Source of the DNA: Saururus chinensis
Taxonomy: Eukaryota > Streptophyta > Magnoliopsida > Piperales > Saururaceae
DNA: 64,000 bases
Direction: 5' to 3'
Assembly (NCBI GenBank): GCA_035235625.1
Contig: CP141149.1
Coordinates: 2,265,001 to 2,329,000, forward strand
The notes below the pieces were generated by a model. That model worked only from the letters and a program-made list of their open reading frames with translations, was not told where the DNA came from and made no database searches. Positions 1 to 14,617 of this stretch are shown piece after piece (the stretch's first letter is position 1; the number at the start of each line of letters is the position of its first letter). A program made the position numbers and the translations under genes.

Positions 1-1161
1 GCCCAACTACCCGAAGCTATTTAAAAGTTAAGAATGAGCTCTTAATAGTCTAAACATGCATGGAATGGTCAAACACAACCTTGTGAACCCGTCGGATTTG
101 AAATTTGCATTAACAAAAGTAAATTAGGAAAGAAGTTGATTCGGACAAATTGACACATCCATAGTATTTTAACCATATCTTTCTATGTATAATTCAGATT
201 GATGCAATTTAGGTGGCATTGGAAAGAAGACTTCCATTGCTACATTTATTATTTCAGAAAGAAATTTTAAATTCCAAAAATTTGTAGGTCGAATCCGGCA
301 TGAAATTGGACAGCTAGCTAACTAACCCGAGGTGAGCACATGAAGAATATTTTCATTGGTTGTGATTGATACACATAAGGAAAGACAATGAGGTTGATTG
401 GATATCTAAAGGAAGATTCAAATATACTTATTTGCTAAATCAATCATTGATTTATTTGATTGATTTAGAATCTAATCATTGCCAAAGATGCAACCAATCT
501 GGCAATCAATCAGGATGCAATCTAGATATATGATTTAATTTCCTCTTTGAAGCAACCCCTTCTATTCCTATCAATAGAAGGGTGGACGTGATAGAGGCAT
601 CATTCCCCCCTCTTTGGAGCTCTCTTCCCCTATTTTCTTCTCTCATTTTGTTTTTAATTTTATTGTAATGGCTTTCTAAGCTCTCAAGCTAAGGCTAGGA
701 ATGAAGCTTGCACTTGATGTTTAATGGATACTTTGATTCAAGTAAGTACTTTATTATTTTAATTTGATGTTTTATATTGAAGGAGTTTATAATCTATACA
801 ATTATTTGATTCCACATTGATGAAAGGCATGTTGAATGCTTATAATTCCCTATAATTATATACTTAATGCTTTCATGTAGTAAACAATCAATTACTAGTG
901 TTCTATTTCAAAGTTCTTTAAAAGATAAATTTTTCAATTGAGATAAATTTTCATTTGATCTTAATTGAGTTATCAATTGAATCAAATATACATTAGAGAT
1001 TTATTACAAGTGAATTTTCGATGCTTTAGCACTTTCTCTTTAATAGTTTTCTTTGTTACACAAGGCTTTTCCTGTGGATTGACATTGTTTACTATAGTTG
1101 ACTAAGTAAAAAAGAAATCTCAACTAGACTACTTTATAATATTGGTTTGGACGTAACAACA
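1..1161 (+). mobile_element. LTR of Athila-like family A (partial, cut by window edge)
   Basis: This is one of four copies in the window of the same ~1.3-1.4 kb LTR. The others are at 36950-38382, 44236-44705 plus 58351-59248, and 61391-62712, all in the opposite orientation. The copy ends in GTAACAACA at 1161, the family's terminal motif. No primer-binding site follows it, so this is a solo or detached LTR rather than the edge of a visible internal region. Its start lies outside the window. It is a broken fossil with no coding part. Confidence 0.8.
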
Positions 1162-3480
1162 TCGCACCCCGAGATATAGGAAGCATATAAAATTTCATTT
1201 TATAAAGAAATATTCGAGTTTACACAGGCCGGCGACAAGAGCGTCTCGCCTTATGTAATAATATAATAATTATATCTCTAAGAATCACGGCCCGTGAAAT
1301 GACATCGATAATACTCAGAGTAGGCCCCCCTACCAGCACACTAAGGTTCGTGGAGTCCCGCAATTTCTGGGGAGTGGTGAGTATTTAAAAATACTCAGTA
1401 GCGGAGTTAATACTATCAGGCAAAAATAAACACATTGCAGTTTCACAACACATCATATATAATATTTTTCATGAAAACAAGAACTGCCTCTCACCCAAAA
1501 TGGCCCCTAGTGTTTCTTCCTATGTATCGAAGATGCTTCTAAGGGTTTATAAGCTCTCACGGCTTACTACTAATGTCCCAAATATATATTATTAATAAGA
1601 ATTTGCTGCGGGTACAAAGCAGTGACTTCTTACTCTTCCACAGATCATTTCAAAATATTTCATGCTTGTAGATAGAAGTGCCACCAGTGCCCATTGGGCA
1701 CCGGGATCTAGAGAGTCTTCCCATGATACTCTCTACCCTAGCGCACATAGCCTTGATAGGTGTCCTTCGTTAGGGGCTAATCATGGTCAAACCTATTTGA
1801 ATCATACAGTACTTATAAAGAAATCATCAAAAATCCCACTTACAATTGCACATATACTCATTTATCATATACTAGCTTAAGTAGATGTTTTAGTATAATC
1901 ACAACATGGAACTTGTATATTTTTGGAAAAATAGCAAATAACCACTAATCCATGTTAAAATCTATAGGGACCTATACGTAGGCTTAATTAACATATAAAC
2001 AAAATAATATAGAAATAAGTATGAAAATTATTTTTTATGATTTAACTACTAAGACTACATAGTTGTGGCAGAAATCTTCGACCTTCAAATCTATAGTTAT
2101 TCCATTGACTTATCGTGCGCTAAATAACTTGATTTTTTTTGCAAAATACTCATAGCACATATATCAATCCGTCATAAAAAGAAGGAACCAAAAACCATTT
2201 GTTTTATTCCGTAAACATGCTTCTAAACACGAAAAGATTGAGTTGTTTTTACTGAACAATATGTATTCTAAAAGTAATAAATACATCTTATTAAAGAAAT
2301 TATGAATAATTTGGCATATAATCTAGGCATGTTACTATATTATTTGGAAAATTTTGAAAGGAAAACTCAAATAAGAAGTTTCTAACAAGTAGTTATGAAT
2401 CCAAAATAGAGAGTTGTTTGGGCTATTTAAATGATCTGGTAAAAATCTGCCATGGTTAGGATAAAATTGTCCTGAAAGTGTCTTCAACCACACAAAATTG
2501 GACTGAAATTCTTCTAAAAAATTACTAAACTTCATGAAACTTTATATAATCATTATCCAAGTCTAAAATATGATAGATCTAGTCATTTATCAACTAAAAC
2601 ATAAAGAAATCACTAAAAAGATTAAGCTTTATGTAACCCACCATTAAAGCTCAACTTGAAGCAAACCTACATAAAACTTCACCAAACTTTAAATCTAAAA
2701 TCAAAGATCTATTTTAGAAGAAAACCCTTACCTTTAGTGAGCTTCTTGACTTGAAATCAATTCTCCAACTCCTGCAAATCCTACCCACAATAGGGTTTTG
2801 TCAATACTTGCACAAATCTGTTTAAAATTGCCTAAATCACCTTAAAACTTGTATATCTAGGGTTTATTGAGTTCAAAAATGAAATTCTTTCCATCAAGGT
2901 TTGAAATAGATCTCAAAATAAGAAGCTTTAGTGGTAAGAATCAAGATTTAACTTTGGAAGATATGAGATTAAGAAAGATTTGGTAAAACCCTAGGTGATT
3001 AACGAAGAAATCAAGCTAATCTTACCTTAATCAGATTTTCCTCTAATGGAAAAGGGATTAGGGATTCCTAAGATCCATATTCCAACCCTTCCCAAATGGG
3101 AATGTGCCTATGCCATTCTTTTTTATAGAAAGTATTGGGGTAGAACTAATAAGAATGTGGGGTATAAATAGAATTTAACACTAAAAATAGAAAATTCATT
3201 TATTTTAGGCTAAAAATAAAATCTAAATATTTTGAAATCTTTAATTACTATCACAAGATGTTTTAGGGTCTTGTAAGACCTATCATCCCAATTTATAAAC
3301 ATTGGGCCCACAGCGGGTCCCGCCCTCTAAATTTTGGAAAAATAATAAAAATTTCTAAAAATTCCAAAAATATTTGTATTAACTTATACTAACTTAAAAA
3401 CCATCAAAGTGAAACAAATTTGATTAAAACCATTTTTAACCACCTAAAAGTCAAAACTAAGTCAAAACCGACCAAATTTA
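1162..3480 (-). mobile_element. probable long LTR of a chromovirus-like gypsy family
   Basis: No reading frame of interest is seen. The stretch is non-coding and alternates GC-rich patches (around 1220-1250, 1330-1370 and 3300-3330) with AT-rich DNA. The GGGCCC / GCGGGTCCCG patch near 3305-3320 resembles the GC-rich block of the chromovirus LTRs elsewhere in the window, read on the minus strand. It abuts the family A LTR at 1161/1162. Family and right boundary are uncertain; it could also be unrelated intergenic repeat. Confidence 0.35.
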
Positions 3481-3504
3481 ACATTAAACCACACAATATC
3501 AATT

Positions 3505-3695
3505 TCTCTTGGAGGCAAAATCATCCTCCCATGAATGGTGTCGGAAGGCCATTGCAACAAATGTCCACTAAATTTAGGTAGCCCACCCCCTCCTACACAC
3601 TTTTTCCCTAGTTAGCTCCTCAAGTTATTACACCACCATGTCAACAATCATCACTTGAAGTCTCTCAAAACATTCATGCACTCTACTAAAAAAGC
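3505..3695 (+). mobile_element. gag-region fragment of the E2 (Athila-like) family
   Basis: This stretch matches, on the opposite strand, the gag-linker region of E2 near 27830-27990. Shared stretches include the segment encoding a run of prolines and the block around ACCACCATGTCAACAATCAT. It lies next to an LTR of the same family, which is not the normal order, so this is a rearranged fossil fragment. Confidence 0.6.
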
Positions 3696-3699
3696 CATA

Positions 3700-4811
3700 T
3701 TAGAACTTTAAAATTCTAATCAAATGAACACTCAAGTCATAGCAAAACTAGAACTCAAATTGACTAGATAGCAACTCATGTAGAGGAGAGAGGAGAATAG
3801 AACAAACTAGAGACAAAATCATTCAATACCATCCACCAAAATTGATTAGAAAATACTTTGAAAGTGAGAGAATTGATGTCCCAAGGTAGAGGAGTGAAGA
3901 AGAAGCAACAAAAAAAAATTACAGTCGTGTGTTACTATAGCAGTAATGCTCACAAGCTGAAGGTTGAAGATGATGAACAATGTTCTTTTAAAATTTTCCC
4001 TCTTATTACATCTTGTAAGTCTCTTTTCAATTCTTCTAATGGAAAATTTATTTCTTAGGTTAAACAGTAGCTAAAACTCTTTGCTATGGCTTGGATGAAG
4101 CTTTATTAAATTATGGAATTTCATGATTATGAAACTTGATTAATTTTTCTTGAGGGTGGATTCAATGTTAATTGTTTCTACCTCTTTAATAGATGAGATT
4201 GATTTGGATATGAGCTTAGTCATGCTTCTCTCATGATTTAAATTGGTTCTCATTAGTTTCTTACTTGGTTTTCTCTTATTTAATATTTAAAATTTAGTAT
4301 TAGTTGTGTTTTGCAAAGTGTGGATACAATTAATGGCATGATTTTAATCTGTTGAAGTGAGGAGGCACAATGTATTTTTTTTATTGTACATGAGAGCTTA
4401 ATGATGATATTTTTTATAATAATGAAGATTGAATTCTAGATTATTATGAGATGAACGTGAAAAAAATAATTAATGATCATAATTATGAGTTTCTATGATT
4501 TCATGAATGTATATGCAAGGGTGTTATTTATTTCTTATTTTAGTTACTTTGTATTGCTTTCTTATTCTTTGATTAAAGCTTTAGAATTTTAATTTGGATA
4601 GTTTTATTGCTTTTAATTTCTTATATATGCATTTGTTAGTTGCTTTTTTCAATTTATTCTCTTTATATTTGTTAACTAGATTAGAGTTAGACTCGATTAG
4701 ATTAAATTTAGTTTTCCAATTTCAAGTCTATGTTGAATCGACACTCGATTTATCCACTTAATTATTATAGATTTGTGTGCTTGTGAGTAAACAATTAAAA
4801 TTCAATAACAA
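3700..4811 (+). mobile_element. LTR copy of the E2 (Athila-like) family
   Basis: This region is the diverged reverse-complement counterpart of E2's 5' LTR (about 35187-36390). The matches run through the segment ending in CATCTTGTAAGTCTCTT (3940-4030), a middle portion (4100-4500), and a 3' end with TATAGATTTGTGTGC near 4765 followed by AACA at about 4811. The left boundary is not defined by a terminal motif. It is an old, broken copy. Confidence 0.6.
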
Positions 4812-5393
4812 ATTTTTGTCAACAAGCATTGATCATCCTTTTACCTCAATCAGAAAATTTGATGAAGAATTGACGCTTGGTATTAAAGGACATTCTTTAT
4901 TGGATGAACAAAGAAGGCTTGATCAGAAAAATAAAAGGAAAGACTTACAATTTTTATTTGATGCAATTACAAACAATTCAAAATGATCAAACAACTAAAA
5001 AAAATGGGATTACAAAAGAAAAAATTAGCATGCTTTGGTAGGGTCCATCTTGCCTATGAGGTTGGTAATATTCAACTTCTTGAAGCCCTCAAAAGTCAAT
5101 TGAATCTGTTTACTATTGGCTTTCCAGGATTGTTGCTGAGCCTACATCACTTGAGTTCCCTCAATAGCTGAGAATATGTCATCCACATGTGGATCCCTAG
5201 TTGTCTAGCTATTATTTTCAATTGCATGACTAGGACATAGCAATTAGGTGTTAAGTCTCACAATCTAACAAGAAGTTCAAACATAATAGCTAACAAGGTG
5301 AACAACAAGACAGTGAATTAACTATACTAATATCACTAGCATTGTCCAAATCTTTTTTTTATCTCATTCGCCATTTCCCTTTATGTCTCATCC
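4812..5393. other. unassigned 0.6-kb stretch
   Basis: Two short open stretches on the plus strand (about 4777-4986 and 4983-5171) have no recognisable domain. The first bases could be a decayed primer-binding site after the LTR ending at 4811, but the match is poor. I see no terminal repeats here. Confidence 0.3.
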
Positions 5394-6907
5394 TAAGACA
5401 TCCCTCACATATAAAATCATTCTAAAATTTTAAATAAATACTCAAACTATTACGACTCATAAAATCTATATTCAAGAAATTAATACAACGGAAATAAAAT
5501 AATAATTGCTAAGGATTACTATGCATGGATATTGTAATTTATACATAGATTTATCTCCAAGCATCTCATGACTTTAAACATTTGTCAACATAAGTAATTA
5601 CAAGACTTTAATTACAGTAGAACAAACATAATTTAGTCAAAAATTCTTTCCTCTTTCACCTCCACCTTTACGACGACACTTATAGAATCTTTGAGTGGGT
5701 GAGTTTGGTCTATTGTGTTATATTCTATAAACAGACTATTCAAGAGTATTTATAAAATACTCAAAATCTGAGCATATAATTATTCAAAATATAAATCATC
5801 TGATAAAAAAACAAATCAATCTCGTAGCAATCTAAATCCTTTCACAGAGTCTTTAGGAAACAAATCACGATAACAGATCAATGAAGAATCTATGATACCT
5901 AATAGCATGTATCTCAATCTTTTTAAGAGCAAAAGCTACGATACCTATCTTATTATTTATAAGAGTAGAATATGTGATTCCTAACGTCTTATTCCTACAC
6001 TATGCGGCCACGAAAATATGATAGGATAGGAGCCTTCTCATGATGCACCTCACTTATACATGCAATAGCCAATTTTGGTTTGTATCATAATTATAATGAA
6101 TGTTCGTGGTTTATTAGTAACAGAACTAGCCAGAGAGTGCAACCCAAAACATTTGTAGCACAATTAAATCATGACATCAACATAATTTCCTTATAAAAAA
6201 CAAAGCTGATTTTGCTTTTAATTGCATGATATTTCAAGATCATTAAAATTCCCCAATCACAACATAGGTTTAAATTTCAAACCAACTATCATAATTTTTT
6301 ACGACAAATTTCTTCATTCTACTCTAATAAAGAAACCAACCTCACCGCAACATTTGGAACACTAGATTTATGAAAAATTGCCTTTTGAATAACCTGAATC
6401 AAACTTAAAACAACTTTGAAATAGAAAAATAAAGTTCAGTAGCATGTGGGAGTGGAAAACTAAAAAAATATACCCTTGCATTGTTTATATTGCATGGCAT
6501 CATGAATCGCATCAGTGCGATTGTTGCACGACGTGCGATGCATGACATATGTGTTGTGTTACCATGCGGTGTAGTGACGTGCCATTTTACAGTGACATGC
6601 TAAAGTTTGATTCATGTGTTCTTGGTATCATTTATTTTGTATCAATAAATGCTACAAAAGTAGACCCCACATGGGTAAGTTATCCCACACTTTTCAAGCA
6701 GGCCCTGCCATGTGACACACTTCTCAAGGTCATAACTTATGACTTTGATGTAAATTTTGAGTGGCTAAAGATCCGTTAGGTTTGTTTTTCAAAGCTCTAT
6801 CACAAACCCAAGAAAACTTACTGAGTAGAAACTTCTGAATAAATAAAATTTACTAAGAAGAGTTTATTAAATAAAGAAATTCTAACTGAAAATTTAGGAT
6901 CGATACA
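5394..6907 (-). repeat. E1 3' LTR
   Basis: On the minus strand it begins TGTATCGATCC (plus end 6907), just after a purine-rich tract containing AAGGGCAG. It ends at TAAGACATCC on the plus strand (5394). It aligns with the 5' LTR at 10020-12626 over most of its length. It contains the conserved inverted-repeat block at 6667-6714 that other chromovirus LTRs in the window share. Confidence 0.7.
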
Positions 6908-9900
6908 ATCTACTGCCCTTAATAAAATTTTGTCCTCAAATTTGATATCCTTTAGACATTAAAATTCTAGATACTTCCTTAACATTTCACTTTACAACTC
7001 CCAAGTTGCTTCTTCCATTGAGGTTCTTCTAAGAATATGTTCATTACGATACAAAAATTTTCTTCATTACTCTTTAAAGGTTAAGTCTGGCTGTAAAACA
7101 ACTGCAACTTTATCTAGAACATGTGAGGGATCCCTTATGTGCTTTTCAAGCATGGACACATGAAACACTCATGAACACCAAGAAGCTGTGGCGTAAGGCA
7201 ATTCTCAACAAGCTTAGCCCTCAAGGTTTTCAACTTGTCCACTCTAAGGTTTCACATTAATCTTACACTTTCAACAGCTTCCACAACAGAACTTTGTTAG
7301 AAAAGAATCACCACTAGGTAACATATCTCTCAATGTGCAAGTAACAATACCTATGTGTCAAACCTAGTACTCATGTCCCATACCATAAGTATTTCACGAC
7401 ACCATAGGAACAATTTCTACTATGTACTAGCACAACAAACCTTAAATGTATCCATTGACATAATGTGTCCCATACCACAAGTGTCTGCCAATTTCCCCAT
7501 GGCAATTCCACAAGCTTTCTCACATCTCCACCAAGGAGTGCTTCTAACACAAGACTGATCAACTTCAAATGGATCAATTATTTTCATACGACTTCAGACT
7601 TTTAGTTAGAAAAATGTCTTTCATACCAATTGTCACTACTTGCATTTTGAAAGCCCTTTTCAATATGAATTTTTAAAGCCCTTTTCAATAGCTGGAATTG
7701 TAAATCATGAGGAAATTATTTTTTTCTTAACAACCAAACAAACCATTCGATTAAATATCTAGGTCATGATAATTGGAGTTCACAATTATGAACATCAAAT
7801 TATATGATATTATTCCATGTCTACAAAATCTGTAAACAATATGAAATTCATATAAATACAAGTCTTCCATCATTTTTAAAAGTAATAACTAAGTTGGGTT
7901 TCGCACAAAAAATACAATTACTTACCAGGATTGTAGAAACAATGAACGAAATCTCACACTCATTTAACTTGGTCTTATTAGTCGCCGCCTAAAGAACCTG
8001 CAACCAAACAATCCAAACCACCAAAAATTTCTTTACAAGTCCTTGAACTTTTTTGTTCCTCCCGGTTGGATAGTGTGCCAAGATCTATTGCTTCATCCAA
8101 TAGATCTTTCCTTAACTCGGTTATCACTAGAATCACCAACCTTTCTCAGAATCAAACACCTTCATCTGAGCCCTTACTAAAGTCGGGCTTTCCAAGTAAT
8201 GCTTGCACTTCCTCATCTCCTCTCACTACCTCTAGAATGCATTCAAGCAATGCAAATTTCACTTATAAATCAGTAATAAAAGATTTATTGCTTCTAGGCT
8301 ATAATGTATGTTGAAAGCTTATCACTCATCCAACAATTTCCACTCATTCACAAGTATTTGAGCAACTCTTCCTTTGACTTTGTGACTCAAAGCAATAACT
8401 ATTACATTTGCTTTTATTGAGTAGTACTACCTTTTCCTCATGTTGAGGTCACTTTAAGAGAATATGTACTTCATACTTTGGTGATATATAAAAACTTCAA
8501 ACAATTCTCCATACAAATAATGTCTCCAGAATTTTAAAGTTAAGCCTACTAGTACCAATTCTAGATCATGAGTGGGGCAATTACATTCATCTCTTTTTAA
8601 TCATCTTGAAGAATAAGTTATTACCTTCTCATTCTGCATCAACACACATTAGAGGCATCTTCTTGAAGCATCACTATGCACAACGAATACTCCACTGCTA
8701 TATAGTAATCTGAGATTGGTGCAGTCATTAGTTTCATTTTAGATCTTGAAAACCATTCTCATATGCTTCATCAGAAGTAAGCTTCAGCCCTTTTCTTGTC
8801 AATTTTTTCGATGTTAAATCAATACATGAAAATCCATAGAAGAACTTTTGGTAATATCCTACAAGACCTACAAAACTTTTAATTTCCATAACTATTTTGG
8901 CCTTTCCCACCTCATCACTACTTCTATCTTGGTTGGATCCATTGCCCGACATCTTTTGAAATAACAAGACTTAGAAAAATATTTGTATGTGTTCTCAATG
9001 CTATTCTGAGCAAGTAAACTTGATTAAGATATCGTCAACAAAAACAATCATAAATTTATCGAATTAAGCTTGAAAAACTCAACTCATAAGATCCATAAAA
9101 GTTGCAGGAGCATTTGTCAATGCAAATGACATCACCAAAAATTCACAGTGATGGTACCCTGTTTGGAAAACAGTCTTTGTGATATCATCATCTCAAATCA
9201 TAGCATATAAAGGAATAATTCAACTCTAAATCTATTAAAACTTTACTAATCTTGTCCAAAATTAGAAGTATACCTTGTATAACTCCCTTTGAAGCTTGAG
9301 CTTCCTCTGCAATAATAGCATAGACTAGCCCCTAAGCTTTGGATTTTGTTCTTACTTTGTCTTCTATTGGCTCATTTTCTTAGTAAAATTTCGAATCTGG
9401 TGTCCCCATTCATCACAATGAAAACATTGTCCCTTAGAGTAGTAACAAACTCTGAGTGGACGAGGTCGATTGTTCTCGGAATACTTTAAAACTTTTTTCT
9501 TCCAATATGATTGTGTTTATTATTCAATAGGTTTCCAAAAATTTTGGTTACTATTCGGGTTATTGAACATAATCTTTCTCTTTCTTTCTTCAGCATTAAA
9601 ATAGCTTCTCTGCCTACAGTCCTTATGTTTTTCTAAGAACTCTTGATAATCCTATTCAAATAGAGAAGCCAATTCCACTTCTTTGGCAAAGGTAGTATGT
9701 TTAGGATAGAATCCTTGTGCCAGTAGATGCCAAGTCGTTCTTTGCATCATCAAGTTAAAGAAATTTCTATAGTCCCTTGATACCACTAATTCCTAAGCTG
9801 ATGTATGAGTAGTTGAGTCATCACTCTATTGTACATATATATGCAATTATCAGATGTCATCTCTTGTGTGTTAATATATTGTAATGACCTTGTATTAACA

Positions 9901-10019
9901 AGAAATTTTTTCTTTCTCATAAAACAAGAGGTGTGTTTTCACATAGCCAAACCACTAAAAATCATTCAGATCATGAGAAAATATCAAAAGAAAATATATC
10001 CATGGAATCTGATACCAAC
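6908..10019 (-). pseudogene. E1 internal region (gag-pol fossil)
   Basis: Recognisable parts on the minus strand, by motif, are: a gag zinc-knuckle-like CFHCDEWGH (about 9400-9440); an RT segment resembling [10 protein letters not shown] (about 9080-9230); the RT-RNase H connection IKSFVGLVGYYQKF (within 8734-8967); RNase H segments resembling YPTHDLELA (8560-8640) and GKANVVADALSR-type sequence (8390-8460); and a C-terminal region near 6960-7190. This is a decayed retroelement with many breaks and no expected function. Confidence 0.7.
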
Positions 10020-10218
10020 TGTGACATCCTTGACATATAAAATCATTCTAACGTTTGAAATAAATACTCTTATTGTGACAGTCCATAAAATCCATATTTA
10101 TAAAATTGACACATTGAAAATAAAATAATAATTGCCAAGGATTACTGTGCATAGAGCTGGTCATTTATATAGAGAATTCTCTAGGCATCTCATGCCTTTG
10201 GACAACAATCAACATCAA

Positions 10219-11434
<1,216 letters not shown>

Positions 11435-12626
11435 AACATCATTAATTACAGGACATTAGTTACAAAAGATATCATATAATTCGTTCAAATTTTTTTTATT
11501 CATTAACCTCAAACTTTGCTGCAATACATGCAGAATCTTGCGGTGGGTGTGTATATATATATATTTAGTAGAATGTGCTAAATTCCATAAACATGCTATT
11601 CAAGAATTTTTATAAAATACTCATAATCTTAGCATATAGTTATTAAAAAAATAAATTATCCAATTGAAAAAAAAATCACTCATAGCAATCTTAATCTTTT
11701 CACACAATCTTTTGGAAATTCAATCATTCAATAACATATCAATCCAGAATATGTGATACCTAATAGCAAGTATCACATTCATTTCAAGAGCGCTATGACA
11801 CCTAATAGCAAGTATCTTATTCTTTTACAAAGTAGCAGTTATGATATAAAATGGCCTTCTTTTGCACTCAAGCAGCCACAAAAACTAGAAAGGGTAGGAG
11901 GCTTCCAATGATGCTCCACACCTATGCGCGCAACAACCAATTTTGGCTCATATCAAGAATATAATGAAAGTTCTTTGTTTATTATCCAAGGAACTAGTCA
12001 GAGAGTGCAACCTAAAAACATAACATAACACAATCAAATCTTTTCATCAACATGATTTCTTTGTAGAAAAAAGAGTCATAAAGCTTGTAATAGCATGACA
12101 TTTCAAGATACTTAAAAATCCTCTATCACAACATAGGTTTAGAGTTGCAAACCGCTTACCTCAATCTTTGATGATGATTTTCTTAGTTCTATTGCTCTCT
12201 AATCATGAAAGCAACCTTGCCAAAATATCTGTCAAGCTTGATTTATGCAAAATTGCCTTTTGAATTGCCCAAATCATAATTAAAACGGCTTCAAAATATT
12301 AAAATGTTGTTTCAGAGTGTGTGGGAGTAGAAAGCTGAAAAAATACACCCCTACTAACCATTTATACCCCATGGTACCAAAAACTGCATCAACACACCTG
12401 CTATGGCATGCCATGTTCATTTGAAGCCATTCTCTATGTTGCACATTGACGCACAACCCCAAGTGGAGCTGACATGTAAATATTTTCTTCTTTTTAAAAA
12501 TTAATTGAAATTTCAATTGCTGTAACTTTTTACCCCCCACAGCCCAATTTGTGCGTTCTTGTACCGTTCATCTCGTATCAATGAGCTCTATGAAACCAAA
12601 CCCCACATAGGTAGGTTATCCTAAGA

Positions 12627-13261
12627 GTTTAATATCTATCTAATTGTCCTAGCAATCACTAGATTATTCTTAAAACTAGTACTTTGAAAAAGTAAGAATT
12701 AAGTGCTCAAGCCTCTTTGCATTTAAATTTGTTATTAAGGGCAAACGATTAAAACCTAACATTTACTCAGTCTCATTCTTGAAGTACTAATTATTATCCA
12801 TCAATCAATCCACACATGAACATAATAATTCACGTGGAAAATCCCAACTAGGATAAAAAATCACAGCAGTTTTAAAGGAAACAAATCAATGCACTAGAAA
12901 TGAAGACTTTACATAGAGAGAGGCAAACCACCAACCTTGTTTAGACTTTAATTATAAGCTCCTCTTGTTTAGATACTTGTTGCTAGCCTTCTAGTCTTCC
13001 AAGCACTAAACTCTCTCCGTCTTGGCTTGTCTCCTTTTAGTATTCAACAAGCACCTATTCTTGTCCTAAATTTGGCCTTACGGAAATCTTCTATCTTCCA
13101 TCGAAGACATTCTGCAACTCTTTTTTGAATACTCTGGCTCCTTTAGTTGTGGATTGTCTCCTTCAATTCACCATAGGTCTTTAATACAAAGATCAAGTTA
13201 ATTATCCATTGGAAAACAATAAGCAAAGGTGTAATACATCTTTCTCTTTTCCCCTTTAGAT
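12627..13261. other. unassigned repeat-like stretch
   Basis: No coding domain is seen. The stretch around 12815-12890 (ATTCACGTGGAAAATCCC and following) resembles the conserved part of some Copia LTRs read as complement, but no terminal motif, primer site or partner copy is visible in the window. Confidence 0.25.
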
Positions 13262-13846
13262 TTTCAACGCTTGCAAATCCGTCACTAATAAGTTATTTAT
13301 TTTTTAAATTTTATTTTTTAATAAGGCTTTTTTAAAAAATTAATTACTTATTAGCGACACTTTTAAAAGCATTGCTAATAAGGTTATTTATTTTTTTAAA
13401 AGCTAATAATATTTTTTATTAGGGGCGCTTTTATAAGAGTTGCTAATAATTTCTTTATTATTTTTATTACTAGCAACACAAAAAAGCATTGTTAATAAGA
13501 CTTTTTTTATTTTAAAAAAATATTTATTTATACTAGCAATACTTTATGAAGTGTCGCTTACAATTAATTATTTGAGATGCTTAGAATTAAGGGTCGCAAA
13601 TAATTTACTATTAGCAATGTCTAATAAAGCATAGTGAAAGGAAAATAATTAGTGAGCAAAAACAAATATCGCTAATAGCATAATATTAGCGATGCTTTCT
13701 CATAAACGTCGCTAATGAGTAATAGTGACTCCATTTTATCGAGCATTTAGCGACGTTTTTTAAGCATCATTAATAGGCATTAGCAACGCTTGCATAACTA
13801 TTAGAGATGCTTAAATGCATCACTATTAGTCATATTTTTTATAGTG
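13262..13846. mobile_element. CACTA (En/Spm) end fragment
   Basis: A dense array of TTAGCGACGCTT-type subterminal repeats lies in both orientations. The right terminus is TATAGTG at 13840-13846, the reverse complement of CACTATA. The opposite terminus is not found; the left limit is where recognisable repeats begin. There is no transposase in this fragment. Confidence 0.75.
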
Positions 13847-14134
13847 ATGTGAATGTGTAGTGCCTTTTGGATTTTGTGCTTGGTCGGGGGTATTTTTAGA
13901 CTTTTCATAGCAACGTGTATGGGCTCAACTATGTGTAGAGGGCTATTTTTTTTATTACGAATAAATATGGAATATTTTGTGTAATATGCTATATTTTGGG
14001 GTTGTTTAGTAAATTGCTCTTAAAATTTACATTAACTCCGAAAGGAAAGCGTACAAGGGAGATGAGCATTACATACCTATGTTAACCTGACATACAGCTG
14101 CTTTTATACATTTCACTACTACATTTGCTTGCAG

Positions 14135-14215
14135 GAACCCGTACTGTTCTTACCAGAAGAAATTAAAGCCCCCCTCTCCCCCCAAGGAGACCAAGTTGCA
14201 GAGGTCGTTAACTAA
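14135..14215 (+). other. candidate 3'-terminal coding exon
   Basis: A pyrimidine-rich tract ending TTTGCTTGCAG (14124-14134) is a textbook splice acceptor. It is followed by 26 codons (EPVLFLPEEIKAPLSP...) and a stop at 14213-14215. The protein family is not recognised. The donor side and upstream exons are not visible to the left, where a CACTA fragment begins at 13846. It may equally be chance. Confidence 0.2.
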
Positions 14216-14248
14216 GAACAAGGGCCTCATGATAATCATTGGACGACA

Positions 14249-14617
14249 ATGACTGTGCAACTATTAAGCGAATCTGTACTGGTGTGGTCCCTAAAAGTAC
14301 CCTTCAGGCACCATATCAACGCTCTTTTCTCCTTCAATTCCTTCTTCCTGATCCTTAGAATCCTTATCATTGCGTCTTCTCCTCCTCAAAGGTGGCATTC
14401 TAATCCCTTTGGTCGCTTTCAAGTACTCAACTTGCAGCCTGCCGGCCTCACCTTTGCCTCTTCTGCACTAGTCCCTTCCACGATGCTTCTTTTTGACCTC
14501 TCCCATTTGCGCGATGGAGCCAGGGAGACGTCGACGATGAAGACAGTGGCTGATATGCTAGCTGCCGCCGACCAATATAGCATGAAAACACCATTTGGGG
14601 AGAATCTTGGGGGATAG
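14249..14617 (+). CDS. hypothetical 122-aa open frame
   Basis: This is an ATG-initiated open frame of moderate GC content with no clear family. The segment VADMLAAADQYSM (near its end) vaguely resembles the conserved AADRY region after the BTB domain of plant MATH-BTB (BPM) proteins, but it is too short to support a call. The N-terminal half is hydrophobic and of low complexity. It could be a gene remnant or a random frame. Confidence 0.2.
   Translation: MTVQLLSESVLVWSLKVPFRHHINALFSFNSFFLILRILIIASSPPQRWHSNPFGRFQVLNLQPAGLTFASSALVPSTMLLFDLSHLRDGARETSTMKTVADMLAAADQYSMKTPFGENLGG

Noticed and set aside
1662-1880. 72-codon frame in the 1.2-3.5 kb stretch as a host gene
   Set aside because: Sits in probable LTR sequence; no domain, no conserved segment.
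12815-13261. Copia LTR
   Set aside because: Only a short resemblance around CACGTGGAAAATCCC; no terminal motif, primer site or second copy.
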